Below the pieces are notes generated by a model that was not told the origin of the DNA, searched no databases, and worked only from the letters and a program-made list of their open reading frames with translations. Below, piece by piece: positions 23,601 to 35,356 of a stretch of 64,000 nucleotides of DNA. Source of the DNA: Limonium bicolor (lineage: Eukaryota; Streptophyta; Magnoliopsida; Caryophyllales; Plumbaginaceae); the NCBI GenBank assembly GCA_023374045.1, contig CM041778.1, positions 366,828,831 through 366,892,830 of the forward strand. Direction: 5' to 3'. The translations under genes were made by a program, and so were the position numbers. The first letter of the stretch is position 1. The number at the start of each line of letters is the position of its first letter.

Positions 23601-26016
23601 ATTTAAATGGCTAGTTTAATAAGTTATGTGGCTAAAATGTAAATTTTGAAAAGTTTAGTGAACAAATAATAATTGTCAAGAGTTTTGGGAGTTATTTGGT
23701 ATAGTTTTGATATAATATAAGGTAGGAATTAATATTATGAATTTTGGTGAATTTAAATAAGTGTATAAGTGTTAAAATAACATTTTATAAAGTTTGGGGG
23801 CTATTTTGTAATTATTGGAAAGTTTAGAAATATAACCGAGAGTACATATGAATTTATGGGTATATTAAAGTATTAATTGTGAAAATAAGTCTTGGTCAAA
23901 GTGTTGACCAAAAACTTTGGGTTAAAATGATTTATGACATAAAATATTAAGTTTATAAAAGTTTTGGGGTGAATATGTAAATTATAAAAGTTCAAATGGA
24001 AAACCGAATTTGAATTGGGGCGAAAACATAATTAGTGAAATTATAAGGGTCATTTCGGTTATTTAAAAGAATTTAATATTAAAACTTTAGTTTATAAGTT
24101 AATATGTAACTTATATAAAGTTTTGGGGTTAAATTGTAAATATAGGAAAATATATGTTGAAACCGAAAGTTTAAGGGATTAATTGGTAATTTATAAAAGT
24201 TAGTGTATTATATTTGTAAAGACCGAAAGTATATGTGGTCATTTGGTGATTTACAAAAGTTAATGTGTTCATTATGTAATTACCGAAAATATATGGTTGG
24301 TTTTGTAATATAATAAAGAAAGGAATTAATACTAAGTAATATAATGTATTATGGTATATTATAGAGTATAATGTTAAGTTTATAAAATAATTGTGGTTAT
24401 AATAAAAATAACCAAAGGATATTGATATATGGAATAATTGAAAATAATTATGAACATATGATTAATGAAATAAAGATATACAACACAATGGAAATTCATT
24501 ATCACATGTAGTTACTACATAAAATAATGGACTGTTAAACTACCTCGAACCACTGTAACATAACAGGGGAAAATAAAGAACATACGGGGTTAGTATACTA
24601 CGAGTATTAGTTCTGTAGTGACAGTACTGTAATACTTAGTGAACAATTGTATTAATATTACCCGGTATTGCATGTAAATATAACAGCGTACGGGGAGAAA
24701 CTGTTAAGGCGTGAACTGTCAAGCTAGCAAGTTACACGGTGAACGGTATGTTAATTGTGTGGTCTGAATGTCCTAAGGATTTTCCTAAGGTCCAGACGTT
24801 GTGTGTTTAAATTTTTAAGAGCGATATCTGTGATTTATGTATATGATATTGTATACTGTATTGTTCGACACTATTGCGTTTTACTTTACGCGAACGTCTT
24901 ATGACTGGAAGTTTATACATCTAAACTGGAACAAGACTAACTGACCTTTAGGTATTATGAGAACCTAACTGATGGTCAACTGTTATAGTCTTAACTCAAG
25001 GATTGGTTATTGTATCACTGACTAAAGGGCTAACCTATAAAGAGAGGAATCAAGACTGTTTCGACTTTCTGGTTGCGCATCTTGATCACTACGAGGGACT
25101 TCTATGGGGAGTCACTCAAGGGAATCCATTTTCCAAATTCGACGATGGCGGAGGGCACTACCATTGGTGCACAGGTTCGACCGGATCGGTCAAAATAATT
25201 ATCCAGGGCCATAAGGTCAGCTGGTAACGGTTCCATTGGAACCCAGGGGACTACTGTCCATTAATAAGTTATTAAGGGTTGTCTTAACATGACGCCTGAG
25301 GTGGAGTTTAATTGGAAAAGTTTAAGTGGTTGGTTTAAAAGGATAAGGGTCATGTGACCTACTAACAATTGCAGTTGATTAATACGCGTATCTTGTTTGG
25401 TTATTGCTATGGTTTATTGGTGTGTGACTATCTGGTTGCTGATTATTATTGTGATGATATTGACAGGTGAACTAATGTGTGTTTATTTAACATTACAGTT
25501 ATTACTATTGTTGTAAAATGGATTATCATGTAATAAATCTAATATCAAGATGGCTAAACGACTTAAGGAATCTAGATGACTTAGGACTACATTTAGCATA
25601 CCAGCATTTCAATTGTTGAGCCCTTCAATGGGAAAAACATTTCAGGTTACTGAAGAAGGCACAAGCCGGAGTGCGGGTTACAGGGTAGCTGATGTGTTCT
25701 CAATAAACACTTTAAGTTTTATTATGTAATGCATTAAAGGGTTTGTTGTATTCAGTTAGTTGCTCATTTAGTTTAGATTTGGTTTGTAATATTAAGAGTG
25801 CTTAGTATCTTGTTTATCACAGCGTGAAGAGTTGAAGTTGTTGGATGGAGTAAGGATGCCTTGTTACTCACAAGGGTGGGTAACAACGTGTAACATCAAG
25901 GATAGATAGTTTTATTTTCCACTGTGAACGATATTTATTATGCTACGACTTGCGAACGTTATTTATTATGCTACGACTTGCGACGTTATTACAGGTTTAG
26001 GATTAGGGGTGTTACA
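20650..26016 (+). repeat. 3' LTR of the chromovirus, 5.4 kb
   Basis: It pairs with 1535-6346 and has the same TG...CA ends. It holds a block at 24329-24891 that the 5' copy lacks. The block has no recognisable coding; the 5' copy has only TGA at the junction, which fits a deletion there. At 25928-25990 it carries the doubled GCTACGACTTG unit. The 74-codon ORF at 25003-25227 is its copy of the LTR ORF. Confidence 0.92.
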
Positions 26017-26021
26017 TGTGG

Positions 26022-26644
26022 GCTTAAGGGAACTTCCATGGGGGTTAATATGCCCGGGTTAAGAGATCTTTAAGATAAATTATTTGGGATGAAAAGGGCT
26101 AGGAATTTGATGTGGGTGTTGGGTCGAAGGTCCAGAAGAGTTTATTTTGGGTTGGGATTTTATATTTAAGGTGTATGCAGGTGTGAAGAAACTTCTTGTG
26201 AAAGTAAAAGTAGTTGGGCCTTAAGCGAGGAATCTCTAGGGCCAAAAGGAACTGAAAGTTTGGTGTAAGTATTGGGCCTGAGGCCTAGAAGAACACATAG
26301 AGAGAGACTCATACAAGGAAATTATACATATGCCCTCACAAGATGATGCGGATTAGCGGGTATGGGTCGATCTAGGGAGGTGCTTGGGGCTCGGGCACAG
26401 GTCGCCACCAAGGGATAGGGCTTGCAACAATCCTCTTTGGGCTTTTCCTCACTTTTTTCACATCGTCTTAAGGTGTGCATCTATGGTCGGGTCTTTGATT
26501 GACCAAACATTAGGCTCGGTAAGGATACTGTCAGGGAAATGCTTGGAGTCGAAGCCCGGATATTAAGAGGATGAGGTTAAACGACATCTTTCTCTTTTCC
26601 CTCACTTATTCACTAGAACCTATTACGAGTCTGCATCAGAAATA
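26022..26644. other. Flank of the decayed gag element, no gene
   Basis: This continues 1321-1534 across the insertion. It contains repeated TGGGCC-type words and two similar CT-rich stretches ending CCTCACTT (about 26430-26460 and 26590-26612). It could be leader or LTR of the old gag element on the minus strand. No PBS or boundary was recognised. Confidence 0.3.
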
Positions 26645-28738
26645 TGTTACTATCTCTACCTAGGCAGTGTACCTATCGTTTTGTGGGGTATAGTGATCGA
26701 GTGGGTTGTCGATCTCAGGGACCTCGTTCGATTTACTAACAAATTATTAATCTAATTGAGAGAACTAAACTAAAAAAAATAACAGGTACAAGATCACTTT
26801 TTGAGGTTGAATTAATTAAAGGCTAAAATATAATCAAAATTCAAGTAACAAGCTAAAAGCTAACAGATATCGGTTTAAAAGTCTAATGAAGTAAAAACGC
26901 TCCCCGAGTTATTCCACTCATATATTCCTGCGAATTCAATCAATAACAATTCTCAATATTCTAGCAATAAACTCATGAATTATAAATAGTTTGTTGACCA
27001 GCCCCTGTACAACGAACCCTAAGTAACTAAAATAACAAGCCGCAAACCATGCCCAAGTCAATTCAAGTTAATCGTAGTAAAACACAATTCCCATTGGAGA
27101 CAGATTAACCTATATGCAAACCATGCTTCTAGTCATTAATCCGGTTTGACTTCCTAAGTCTAGAACTTAATCTCAGCACCACATTTTGATTTAAGCTCTA
27201 CAAAATCACTAAGAAAATTGGCCAAAAAATCTAAGCGCATTAAGAACAGGAATCAAACTATTGCCTTATTAAAAAAAGTGAACAATTTACATAACGTGAA
27301 TTCTCTAGAAAAAACTCGCTTCCCAACTCGGGAAGCTAAACTAAACTGCTCACTCATAATCTCAGAAACACAATCAACGAGATTAACGAGATTAATAAAC
27401 ATAAAATGAATTAAAACAAGGGTAAGGGATAACTTCAGTTCGAAAGGTGCTTCAAACCCCTAGTCTAGACCCATCTCCCGTTGGTGACTATGACTCGGTG
27501 AATGAATGAAAATAGCGATGGTGATGACGGTAGCAATTCGGTGATGATCCGGATGTGGAAGTATGGTGATGACCGTCATAGGGCGTCCGTGGCCACAGAC
27601 AGTTGCCACCGGATGACGGCGTTTGGGTATTTTCTGGTGGAGTTTTGGCTCAAATTTTAAGGGCGTGTAGCTTGAAAGATCCTAAATATGTTAGTGATAG
27701 AAAGAATTAAATTTGAGTTTGAATTCTATGCGAACTTAGCAAACAAGTAAGAGGGCAGAAACACAAACAAACCCTAATCCAGAAGCTGGAAAAAGTCAAT
27801 TCGATCCAAATTTTGAATAGAGAATGTATTAACTTCATGAGAGTTATAAAGGTTGATTCCTTATCTATTTTGCCTTCGGGTATTAGGAGTTCCTTCATGT
27901 CAGAATTCCTCAGAAGCTTCGTTGGCGGCAGACCCAAACTGACTTCAACCCGAGCTTCTGACCCCTTGTTATTGATTGTGTTCTTCACATTTTTTTGGGT
28001 AGTTTATGTATTTTTGGGGGTTTTAATTGATGTAACAAGTTTGGGAAATTATTTTTTTTTGTAGATTTTGGTGGAATTTTGGTAAGGATTTCGGGTCCGG
28101 GAGTGCAAAAACGTGGGAAGTAGGTTGACGGCTATGTTTTCTGACTTTTTAGAGTTCGAGAAACTCTATCTAGTAAAGCAGGAAAGATCCCTTATATAGA
28201 CATTGATTAAGATAATGTAAACTCGGTAAAGGAGCTAACTTTACCGGGATTTGATCGAGTAACTTCTGGAAGAAATCTGGCCATGAGATTTTGCCGGCAT
28301 GTAAAGGAGAGTATTTATGATTTTTTTCAATGAAAAATTAAAATTTTTAAACAAAGGAATATTTTTAAAATAAATTTTTCACCAGATATGTTCAGAAATT
28401 ATTAGAAAATTATTGGAAATTTAAAAGTTCAAAATTCCTATAGCATTATGCTCTAAATTCTATCCTTAATCATGTGTTAAAGTTTCAAGACATTTTGAGT
28501 TGATTGGAACCATTTTCGGAAGAGAGAGAAAAATACGAGATGATTCATATTTTTTGGGCTTTAAATAAAACTTGTTGGGCTTTTGATTGTGGGTGGACCT
28601 AATGACCAGATTGCAAGATTTTATTTATTGAATGGAAGCCTTTTCTATTGATTTTTCGAGAATTGGACTTTATAATATAAAAAAGTTAGCTTATAACATA
28701 TATTAAAAGCTAGTTTTTTAGAATAAAATTTTAAAGCA
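26645..28738 (-). repeat. Probable decayed LTR of a gag-only or Athila/Tat-like element
   Basis: The left edge TGTTACTATC...GGCAGTGTACCTATCG...TTGTCGATCTCAGGGACC, followed by A-rich words and a TATTCCACTC stretch, has the same order of blocks as the left edge of the 7107-8847 LTR, though the sequence differs. At the right edge the minus strand shows polypurine-like TTTTTCGGGGTGTA directly before TGCTTTAAAA. No matching target duplication was found, so it may be one end of a truncated element. Confidence 0.4.
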
Positions 28739-29419
28739 TACACCCCGAAAAATCTTAAAGCATACGCCCCAAAAATCCTAAGACGTTGAAGATATAAGAA
28801 GAAACCCTTTCCTTTTAAAGTTTTATCTTTTTGACCCTAAAGATATTTGAAAGTTGACTATATCTTTCCAAAAATAGTTAAAAAAAATATTTGGATAACA
28901 ATTTACTGAATCTAAAAAGTTTTGTTTTGTTGTTGTTCAAAAAAGTTAGAATTTTCTTGGGTTAACAATGTACTTTCAATAATTATACCCAAGTAGTTAA
29001 GCAAATGTAACTTCAACATTTAGTTTAGAAAATGAGTACAAAAGGTAATCCGCTTTGACCCACTAAAATATCACAATATACGCTTAATTGCGCTTCTAGT
29101 TTCGTGATTGATGGATTGCGTTTGCTTGCGAAATCAATGCATGGTAGTTGCATGGCATTGGAATGGATGAGTATGAACCTTTACGCCAACTTCAATGCTC
29201 CAAGTTAAGTGTAAAATAGTGGAAGGCGGAATCAACATCAAGCTTAAATTTTCCAACCATCCACTGCTAACATTGGTAATAATGTTAGAATATGATTTTG
29301 CTCTTCTGCTCCTCTTAGCTTACGTTTCTCAGAAAGATTACATTATTGCATCCCTTGACGGATACGACCCTTAATTGCAAGAGATTTGCACATGACTATG
29401 CTACTTTCTGTACCTATAT
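28739..29419. other. Intergenic, no gene seen
   Basis: AT-rich DNA with no convincing frame. Two 24-bp units containing TTAAAGCATAC and CCCC (28731-28778) stand at its left edge, doubling the polypurine-like tract of the preceding LTR candidate. Confidence 0.4.
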
Positions 29420-30224
29420 TAATGGTGGCCACCGAATCCGAATCTACCCGGAACCGGCGGTTCTACCCGGAACCGATTGGAATCGGAACCAGCCTGAACC
29501 GATTCGGAACCGGAACCGCCCCCTTACGAATCGAATCCGAATACAAGTTTTGAGATTCGGGACCGAACCGGGACCGGAACCGGAACCGCCCGGAACTGCC
29601 TGGAACCGCCTGGATTCGCGTCGGATTCAAAACCGTGGAACCGGAACCGGTGGATCCGGAACCGCCCCAGAACCAGCCAAAGATGTGTTCCTTTAGAATG
29701 TATTAGTATTACTTTCATTCCATGTAATCTTTTATGACTTCCAAATTGAAATCGTGTAACCTATTAGTAGTTGTACTCTTTTTCCTTATTAGGGTTTTTC
29801 CAATGGGTTTTTAACTAATAAGGTTTTAACGAGACAGTCAATCATATAATAAAATCCGCTTTACTCTTTAATTTTTGCAAATTCAATACAAAAATGTATG
29901 TCTTTGGTTCTTACACATTTAAGATTATAAATTTGAGGAATAACCTAGCTAGGAGTAAAGTGGACGAAAAGAGCAACGTGTGCGTGCAAACGGATCTAAA
30001 ATCGGAGTTAAAACGAAGAAACTGGAGCCGATCAAATCTTTTTGGAACCGGTCGGAACCGCCCCGGAACCGGTCGGAACCGATCGGAACCGGAACCGCTC
30101 CGAAACCGTTGATTTGAGCGAATCCGAAGCGAATACAGTGTTCTGGAACTGGAACCGGAACCGCCCCGGACCGATTCCAAAACCGAATACACATTTTCCA
30201 GAATCGGAACTGTTGACACCATTA
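29420..30224. mobile_element. hAT-like non-autonomous element, 805 bp
   Basis: The left end TAATGGTGGCCAC and the right end, whose complement is TAATGGTGTCAAC, form inverted repeats (11 of 13). The flanking 8-bp repeats are ACCTATAT (29412-29419) and ACCTGTAT (30225-30232), 7 of 8. Both ends are filled with GGAACCGGAACC-type words on alternating strands, and the centre is AT-rich. Long frames here (Arg/Pro/Glu-rich) are by-products of the words and not genes. Confidence 0.75.
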
Positions 30225-30232
30225 ACCTGTAT

Positions 30233-30929
30233 TACTAGCAACGAGCAGCCGTAGAGCATAAAAATAAAGAGATATTATCATTGTTTATTTTTTGGTCAGA
30301 ATATTATCATTGTTTTGTCTGTGTTTGGCGCGTAGAGCATGACCGCGCGTTTGAGAAAGGGAGGGAACGGAAGGCATAGCAAATCGCGCACTTAAGCAAT
30401 TACGACGATGATCAGTGGATTAGTCAAGCAAACTAATGAAGTGAGATCTGTTACTGATATCTTCCTACACACACCATTAATATATTCATCAGAAGCATTA
30501 AATTCAAACTTCGGGGCCCTCGCCTCCCATTATTAATTTAAGTTCCCTTTTATATTATTTTACTAATAACAACGGCAGACACTCACTTGTTTCTTTTTTA
30601 ACAAAGCACAAAATCCCGAAAAGTAAGAAAACCCTGAAAAAGAGAAGAATACGTACACAGAAAACTGTCTTCTTCGTCTCTCGATCCCACTCTCATCTCC
30701 TCTACAGAGCCAGCTACTCACACACTCTCCCCTCCATATACACCACAACACTTCACACAGCTTACAACAAAAAACCCACTCATCAATTAACAGTCCCCCC
30801 CACTCTACTCCGCTCCTCTGTCTCGACTCCATCGTCATTTTCTCCTTTCTCTGTCAATCTGTTCGAACAAACAACCCCTTCCGATGTCATGAGACATCCT
30901 TTCTATTGGCTGGTTAGTTCAACGACAAG
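30233..30929 (+). promoter_or_regulatory. Promoter and leader of the kinase gene
   Basis: The CT-rich stretch at about 30590-30870 is typical of a plant 5' untranslated leader. An AT-rich TTTATATTATTTTAC at 30549-30563 could supply the TATA box. The start site is not determined. The leader carries two upstream ATGs (see the uORF entry). The hAT-like element ends about 700 bp before the start codon. Confidence 0.45.
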
Positions 30930-31014
30930 ATGCCAAAATCAGAGAGCAACCCATCGTTTCTCAACGACGAGCTCTCTAGACGCACTTCAATTTTCGGCTT
31001 ACGTCTCTGGGTAG
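30884..31014 (+). other. Upstream ORFs of the kinase mRNA
   Basis: ATGTCATGAG creates a two-codon uORF (ATG TCA TGA, 30884-30892). Overlapping it, a second ATG at 30889 opens 41 codons that run out of frame through the main start (30930) and stop at TAG 31012-31014. Such an arrangement usually lowers translation of the main frame. Whether both ATGs are in the mature leader depends on the transcription start. Confidence 0.5.
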
Positions 31015-33674
31015 TGCTCGGAATCTGCGTCGGTGCTGGAATCGTAATCGTTATCTTTTTGCTCTGTTTATGGTTCACTAGTAAACGCAATCAGAACCGA
31101 ACCCACAAAAACAAAACCCATAACACTCATACCATTACCCACGAAATCCCCACTACGACAACAACCAAGCTCTCGCCACTCCCTGTATTCTCGAGGGAAA
31201 TCACCGAAATCCGGTTCGATAATGTCGAGGAGGCGGGACCGTATAAGCTGGAGGGATCTGACCAAAGTTTGCCTGTTGAGGCGAGTCCGGGAAGGATTCA
31301 TATTGAGATCGGGAAAGACCACCGTATTACTTATCCGGAGAAAGGGAACTGTTCTTCGTCGCAAGGGAGTGGTGGTGGAGGGGGTAATCGGTCTGGTGAC
31401 CAGACAGGGTTTGGAGTGAACCCGGAGGTTTCGCATCTCGGGTGGGGTCACTGGTACACTCTCAGAGAGCTTGAGGAGTCGACGAATGGGTTTGCTGATG
31501 AGAATGTGATCGGTGAAGGTGGGTATGGGATTGTATACCGTGGTGTGACGGAAAATGGCACTGTTATTGCTGTCAAGAATTTGATGAATAACAGGTCCAG
31601 ATTCTTAATTTTCTTTCTTAAGTAGTTCTCTTTTCTGGGTTTGTTTTCGCTGTTGTGTTATGTTTGTGCTTGAACGCAATGTACGGCCAGTGGTGTTGTG
31701 GTTTTAGTAAATAGTAGTGAATTAAGTTCATTCCTCTCGGTATCAGATCCGAATTACATTGACAATTTGGCTGGTCTTCTTGTTATTACTCATGGGTTTG
31801 TCTGTCCGCCTCTCTGCATGCAATGTTTATGTTAGTATTGTGGCTGGCTGTGCATAGCTTAGAATCGGTTCGTTTGTTTATTATACTCATTTTTGTTGAT
31901 TAGCTGAATTACTCTATGGTTGGTTGCTCGATTCAGGGGTCAAGCTGAAAAAGAATTCAGGGTCGAGGTTGAAGCAATTGGGCGAGTGAGGCATAAGAAT
32001 TTGGTGAGATTAATAGGTTATTGTGCTGAAGGAGCTCACAGGTAATTTATATGGAAGACTACTATAAATCTGTCTTTCTTCACATCTGTAGACTGATTCT
32101 CTTCAAAGCTTGTGTGCTAAACTGAATTGATGTTCATGTTTGCTCCCAGGATTCTTGTTTATGAGTATGTGGACAACGGCAACTTGGAGCAGTGGCTTCA
32201 TGGAGAGTTTGGTTCTCACAGTCCTCTTACATGGGAGAGTAGGATGAATATCATAACTGGCACAGCCAAAGGGTAACATTTAAATCTTCTTTCACGCATC
32301 TGAAAATCCATAAGTTACTCTTGCATTTTAATGGTTTCTCAAACCGAAACCAACTTTTTTATCTTTTAAAAAGAATCTTATTGTACCCTACTTGTGCTGA
32401 TGATAGATTGACATATCTCCATGAGGGGCTCGAACCCAAAGTTGTCCACCGAGACATTAAATCGAGCAACATCCTGCTCGATAAGCAATGGAATCCGAAA
32501 GTGTCTGACTTTGGCTTGGCTAAACTCCTGGGCTCAGAGAGAAACTATGTAACAACTCGTGTCATGGGGACTTTTGGGTCAGTCAAACTAGTCCCCTTTT
32601 TCTCCACCATTCTTGCTGTCATGGGTAATTTTAGGTTAACAACTGATTGATTTGTTAAGCAAACAAAGGATCATTTCTTTTGCAGCTATGTTGCACCAGA
32701 GTATGCTAGCACGGGCATGTTGAATGAAAGAAGTGATGTGTATAGTTTTGGCATTCTCTTAATGGAGATAATATCTGGGAGGAACCCAGTGGATTATAGC
32801 CGCCCTCCTGGAGAGGTTTGTTTTATGAACTGACTAATAATTTTTAAATTACTGTTCTTTCGTGTTTGCTCCGTCTATAAAGCATAATGTACCTAAGACC
32901 TTAGTGATCTTGGGTTCAAGACACCCTGTCTTAGACCTGTTGCAGATATTTAGGTTTATCCCCACTGCCATTGTAGGTCGTTAAAAAAGATACCTTAACT
33001 GGTTTTGTTACTGTCATCAGGTGAATCTTGTCGACTGGATCAAGATGTTGGTTTCAAAACGAAACACCGAGGGAGTTCTGGACCCAAAATTAGCCGAGAA
33101 ACCATCTTCAAGGGCCCTGAAGCGTGCTCTTTTGGTAGCTTTGCGTTGTGTGGATCCGAATGCTCAGAAGCGGCCTAAAATTGGGAATGTTGTACACATG
33201 CTTGAAACTGAAGACTTCCCACCCCGTGATGTTAGTTCTCTTCTTCTCTGCCATGTCAAACTTTTTAAAGGAGCGTGCCTTTAGTTTCTTCTGGTCGTTC
33301 TCAACCTTTTAAAGTATTCTAAACTTTTCAGTGCTGGTCTTTTTGTGTTTCTGCTTTCCATCATGTCCTTTGCTTTTTGAAAACACAATGATTTTAAGAA
33401 AAGATAGTGACAATATTGACTTCTTCTCCTGTCCTATGTACATGTACAAGTTTTACCAATTCAATGTTGATGGATTCAGGACCGAAGAGTTGCCCATGGG
33501 CATGGGCGTCTGCTCCCGGAGACAACCAAGGACAGGCTGATGGAGACAATGTCAGTTGCATCAGTTGATAGTGGGAGTGGTTACGAGAGTGGAGCTCCAT
33601 ATCCAACTCACAGGTTGCCATGGATAAACCAGCATGAACCTGAAGAAAGATCACAACTTGGGCCCGCTTCATGA
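30930..33674 (+). CDS. Membrane-anchored Ser/Thr receptor-like kinase, At1g01540/At4g01330 type
   Basis: Seven exons: 30930-31594, 31937-32041, 32150-32272, 32407-32577, 32686-32815, 33021-33230, 33480-33674. All six introns are GT-AG and all junctions keep frame, giving 532 aa. One transmembrane helix lies at about residues 25-49 ([18 protein letters not shown]) near the N-terminus with no signal peptide, then a basic, Thr/Ser-rich linker. The kinase domain starts near 190: P-loop [11 protein letters not shown] (195-205), Lys216 in AVKN, catalytic HRDIKSSN (Asp314), DFG (332-334), then VAPEY. All key residues are present, so it should be active. The family is a plant RLK/RLCK group (RLCK-V by my recollection) with a very short outer part. 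The ligand or substrate is unknown. The C-terminal tail is Ser/Glu-rich. No lesion was seen; it is the only intact host gene here. Confidence 0.93.
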
Positions 33675-34630
33675 TAAAGCTAGCCAAATCTGTTGATAGT
33701 GGACTTTTACACTTTGCAATTCTTGTCGAGCAGCAGGATGAAGGACATTCTACAGGGGATTTGACTCCCAAAAAAATCTGTAGTTTAATGTTATGTAGTT
33801 ATTGTGATTTTGTATTGTTCAGAGATTCTGCATATGCATTCGACCATTCCGAAAGGAATGTTTAGAATTATCACAGAATTAGGTGGTGATCTTGAGCTGC
33901 ATCCATTCCCACGTCGGTAATATGTAATCTGTTTTTGATCATTGGTAGCTGCCTGTATGATTTGATTCATGTATATAAAGGAGGAAGGAAGGGTTCTAGT
34001 TCCATGGCATCCACGCGTGAAGCTGTTTGGTTTAATTTACCCTGTTTAGAAATGAATCAAGCCAACCAGCCTATATGGTTTTCCTGTTGACAAAAAGCAG
34101 GTGATACATAAGACACCAGAAAAATTTGGCTGCTTGTTTTTTTTATTTTGTTCTCAGACACCCGTGCAAACACAGTGAACTACAATTACCCTGATATGGC
34201 TGGCTTGGCTTTCCCTGCCGACAAGGGACCGCAAATTTCCAGAGGCGGACAGGAAAATTCGATTCAGGCAGAGTAAAATAACACGGCTCACACAAAGGCG
34301 AACCCATTGAAAGAATTCAATTGAGCGTATGCTATATGCTTGATTGGGTACTTTCTTGGGTTATTTTTGGGTGGGGATTTGGTTATCATGAATGATGGTT
34401 TTAGGTCCTACCCACGAGGTAGCGAAATGAATTGAATCTGTCAGGGGACCATATTCAATGTCCAAATTGAGGTGTCCGATTTTAAGTTAATTTTAAGATA
34501 GAGGGGATGTGGGGATTCCAAATTTAATTAAAGCTATTTGTAGAAAAAAGTTGGGTAAAAATGTTTGGAATGTACGACTGTCTTATAAGGTTGGTTACTT
34601 TCGTGTGTGCCTCAGTTATTTCATTGTCAC
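33675..34630. other. 3' flank of the kinase gene
   Basis: The 3' untranslated region probably fills the first 200-300 bp. The rest is intergenic with no gene or repeat that I can define. Confidence 0.4.
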
Positions 34631-34989
34631 TGAGGTTGTTCATACGGTTCGGTTAATTCTGTTATAACTGAAAATACTTTTAGCTGTTTTTAAAATTTTG
34701 GTTTTCAGTTAACCAACTTTTATTTCAGTTCTGTTTTCAGTTATTGAAGAGAATATTTCGGTTAACTGAATAACCCGAAATATTTTTTAAAATTAAATTT
34801 AAATATATAAATATTAATAAAAATTGTAAATTTTCTTTTAAAAATTTTGCTTTTCAGTTAATTCAGTTTCGGTGATTCATTTATTGAACCGAATTTCGGT
34901 TAATTCGGTTATAACCGAAATAACCAAACACCGATTTTTTTTTTTAATTCGGTTTTTGGTTCACCGAATTAATCGAATGGACACCACCA
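34631..34989. mobile_element. hAT-like MITE, 359 bp
   Basis: The ends TGAGGTTGTTCATACG and (complement of the right end) TGGTGGTGTCCATTCG pair imperfectly. The flanking 8-bp repeats are ATTGTCAC (34623-34630) and ATTGCCAC (34990-34997), 7 of 8. The body is rich in CGGTTAATTCGGTT-type words in both orientations, so it could fold on itself. No coding. Confidence 0.7.
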
Positions 34990-35356
34990 ATTGCCACTTC
35001 TTTTGTTTGGAGAGAATGGTATTGTCCATTTGAGATTGCACTGAGCAATGAATATTTGGAACTTGTACAACTCTCTTTGTGTATATATGAGGGAAGCTCT
35101 GAGTTTTGCTAATATAGATTGGGTGCAAGTAGGGTTTCAAATAAGTTAAAATTCGTCAGATTTTTACTAATATAGCCAGATTTCCACCAAAGTTAATAAA
35201 AAACATTCAAAGCTCGAATTGCAGATTTTCTTATTCCGCCTTCTTAGATCATGCTCTACTAAAATAACAAAACCACCAAACTATGACAATCATTGTTAAC
35301 AAGTTAAGAAGTAGTTGTTCAATATTGTAGTTCAAAGTTTAGAAACAACATGGCTA
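34990..35356. other. Intergenic, no gene seen
   Basis: AT-rich DNA between two hAT-like elements. Nothing definable. Confidence 0.4.

Larger units (their letters stand above)
1535..26016 (+). mobile_element. Giant Tekay-type chromovirus (Ty3/Gypsy LTR retrotransposon), 24.5 kb
   Basis: Two long direct repeats begin TGAAATACC and end GGGGTGTTACA. The 5-bp target duplication TGTGG is perfect (1530-1534 and 26017-26021). The order inside is PBS, gag, a captured AlkB sequence, protease, RT, RNase H, integrase and chromodomain-like tail, then PPT and 3' LTR. RT and integrase motifs, the tail and the tRNA-Met PBS point to the Tekay/Del lineage of chromoviruses. About 7.9 kb of the length is a younger nested element (7107-15052). 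The coding part carries stops and frameshifts, so the copy is dead in cis. Lineage is inferred from motifs, not from a tree. Confidence 0.9.

Noticed and set aside
29524..30259. Several long Arg/Pro/Glu-rich frames on both strands
   Set aside because: They come from repeated GGAACCGG words in the hAT-like element; all frames stay open because the words lack stops.
31068..31451. 127-codon minus-strand frame
   Set aside because: Antisense to exon 1 of the kinase, which is fully supported by exon structure and homology.
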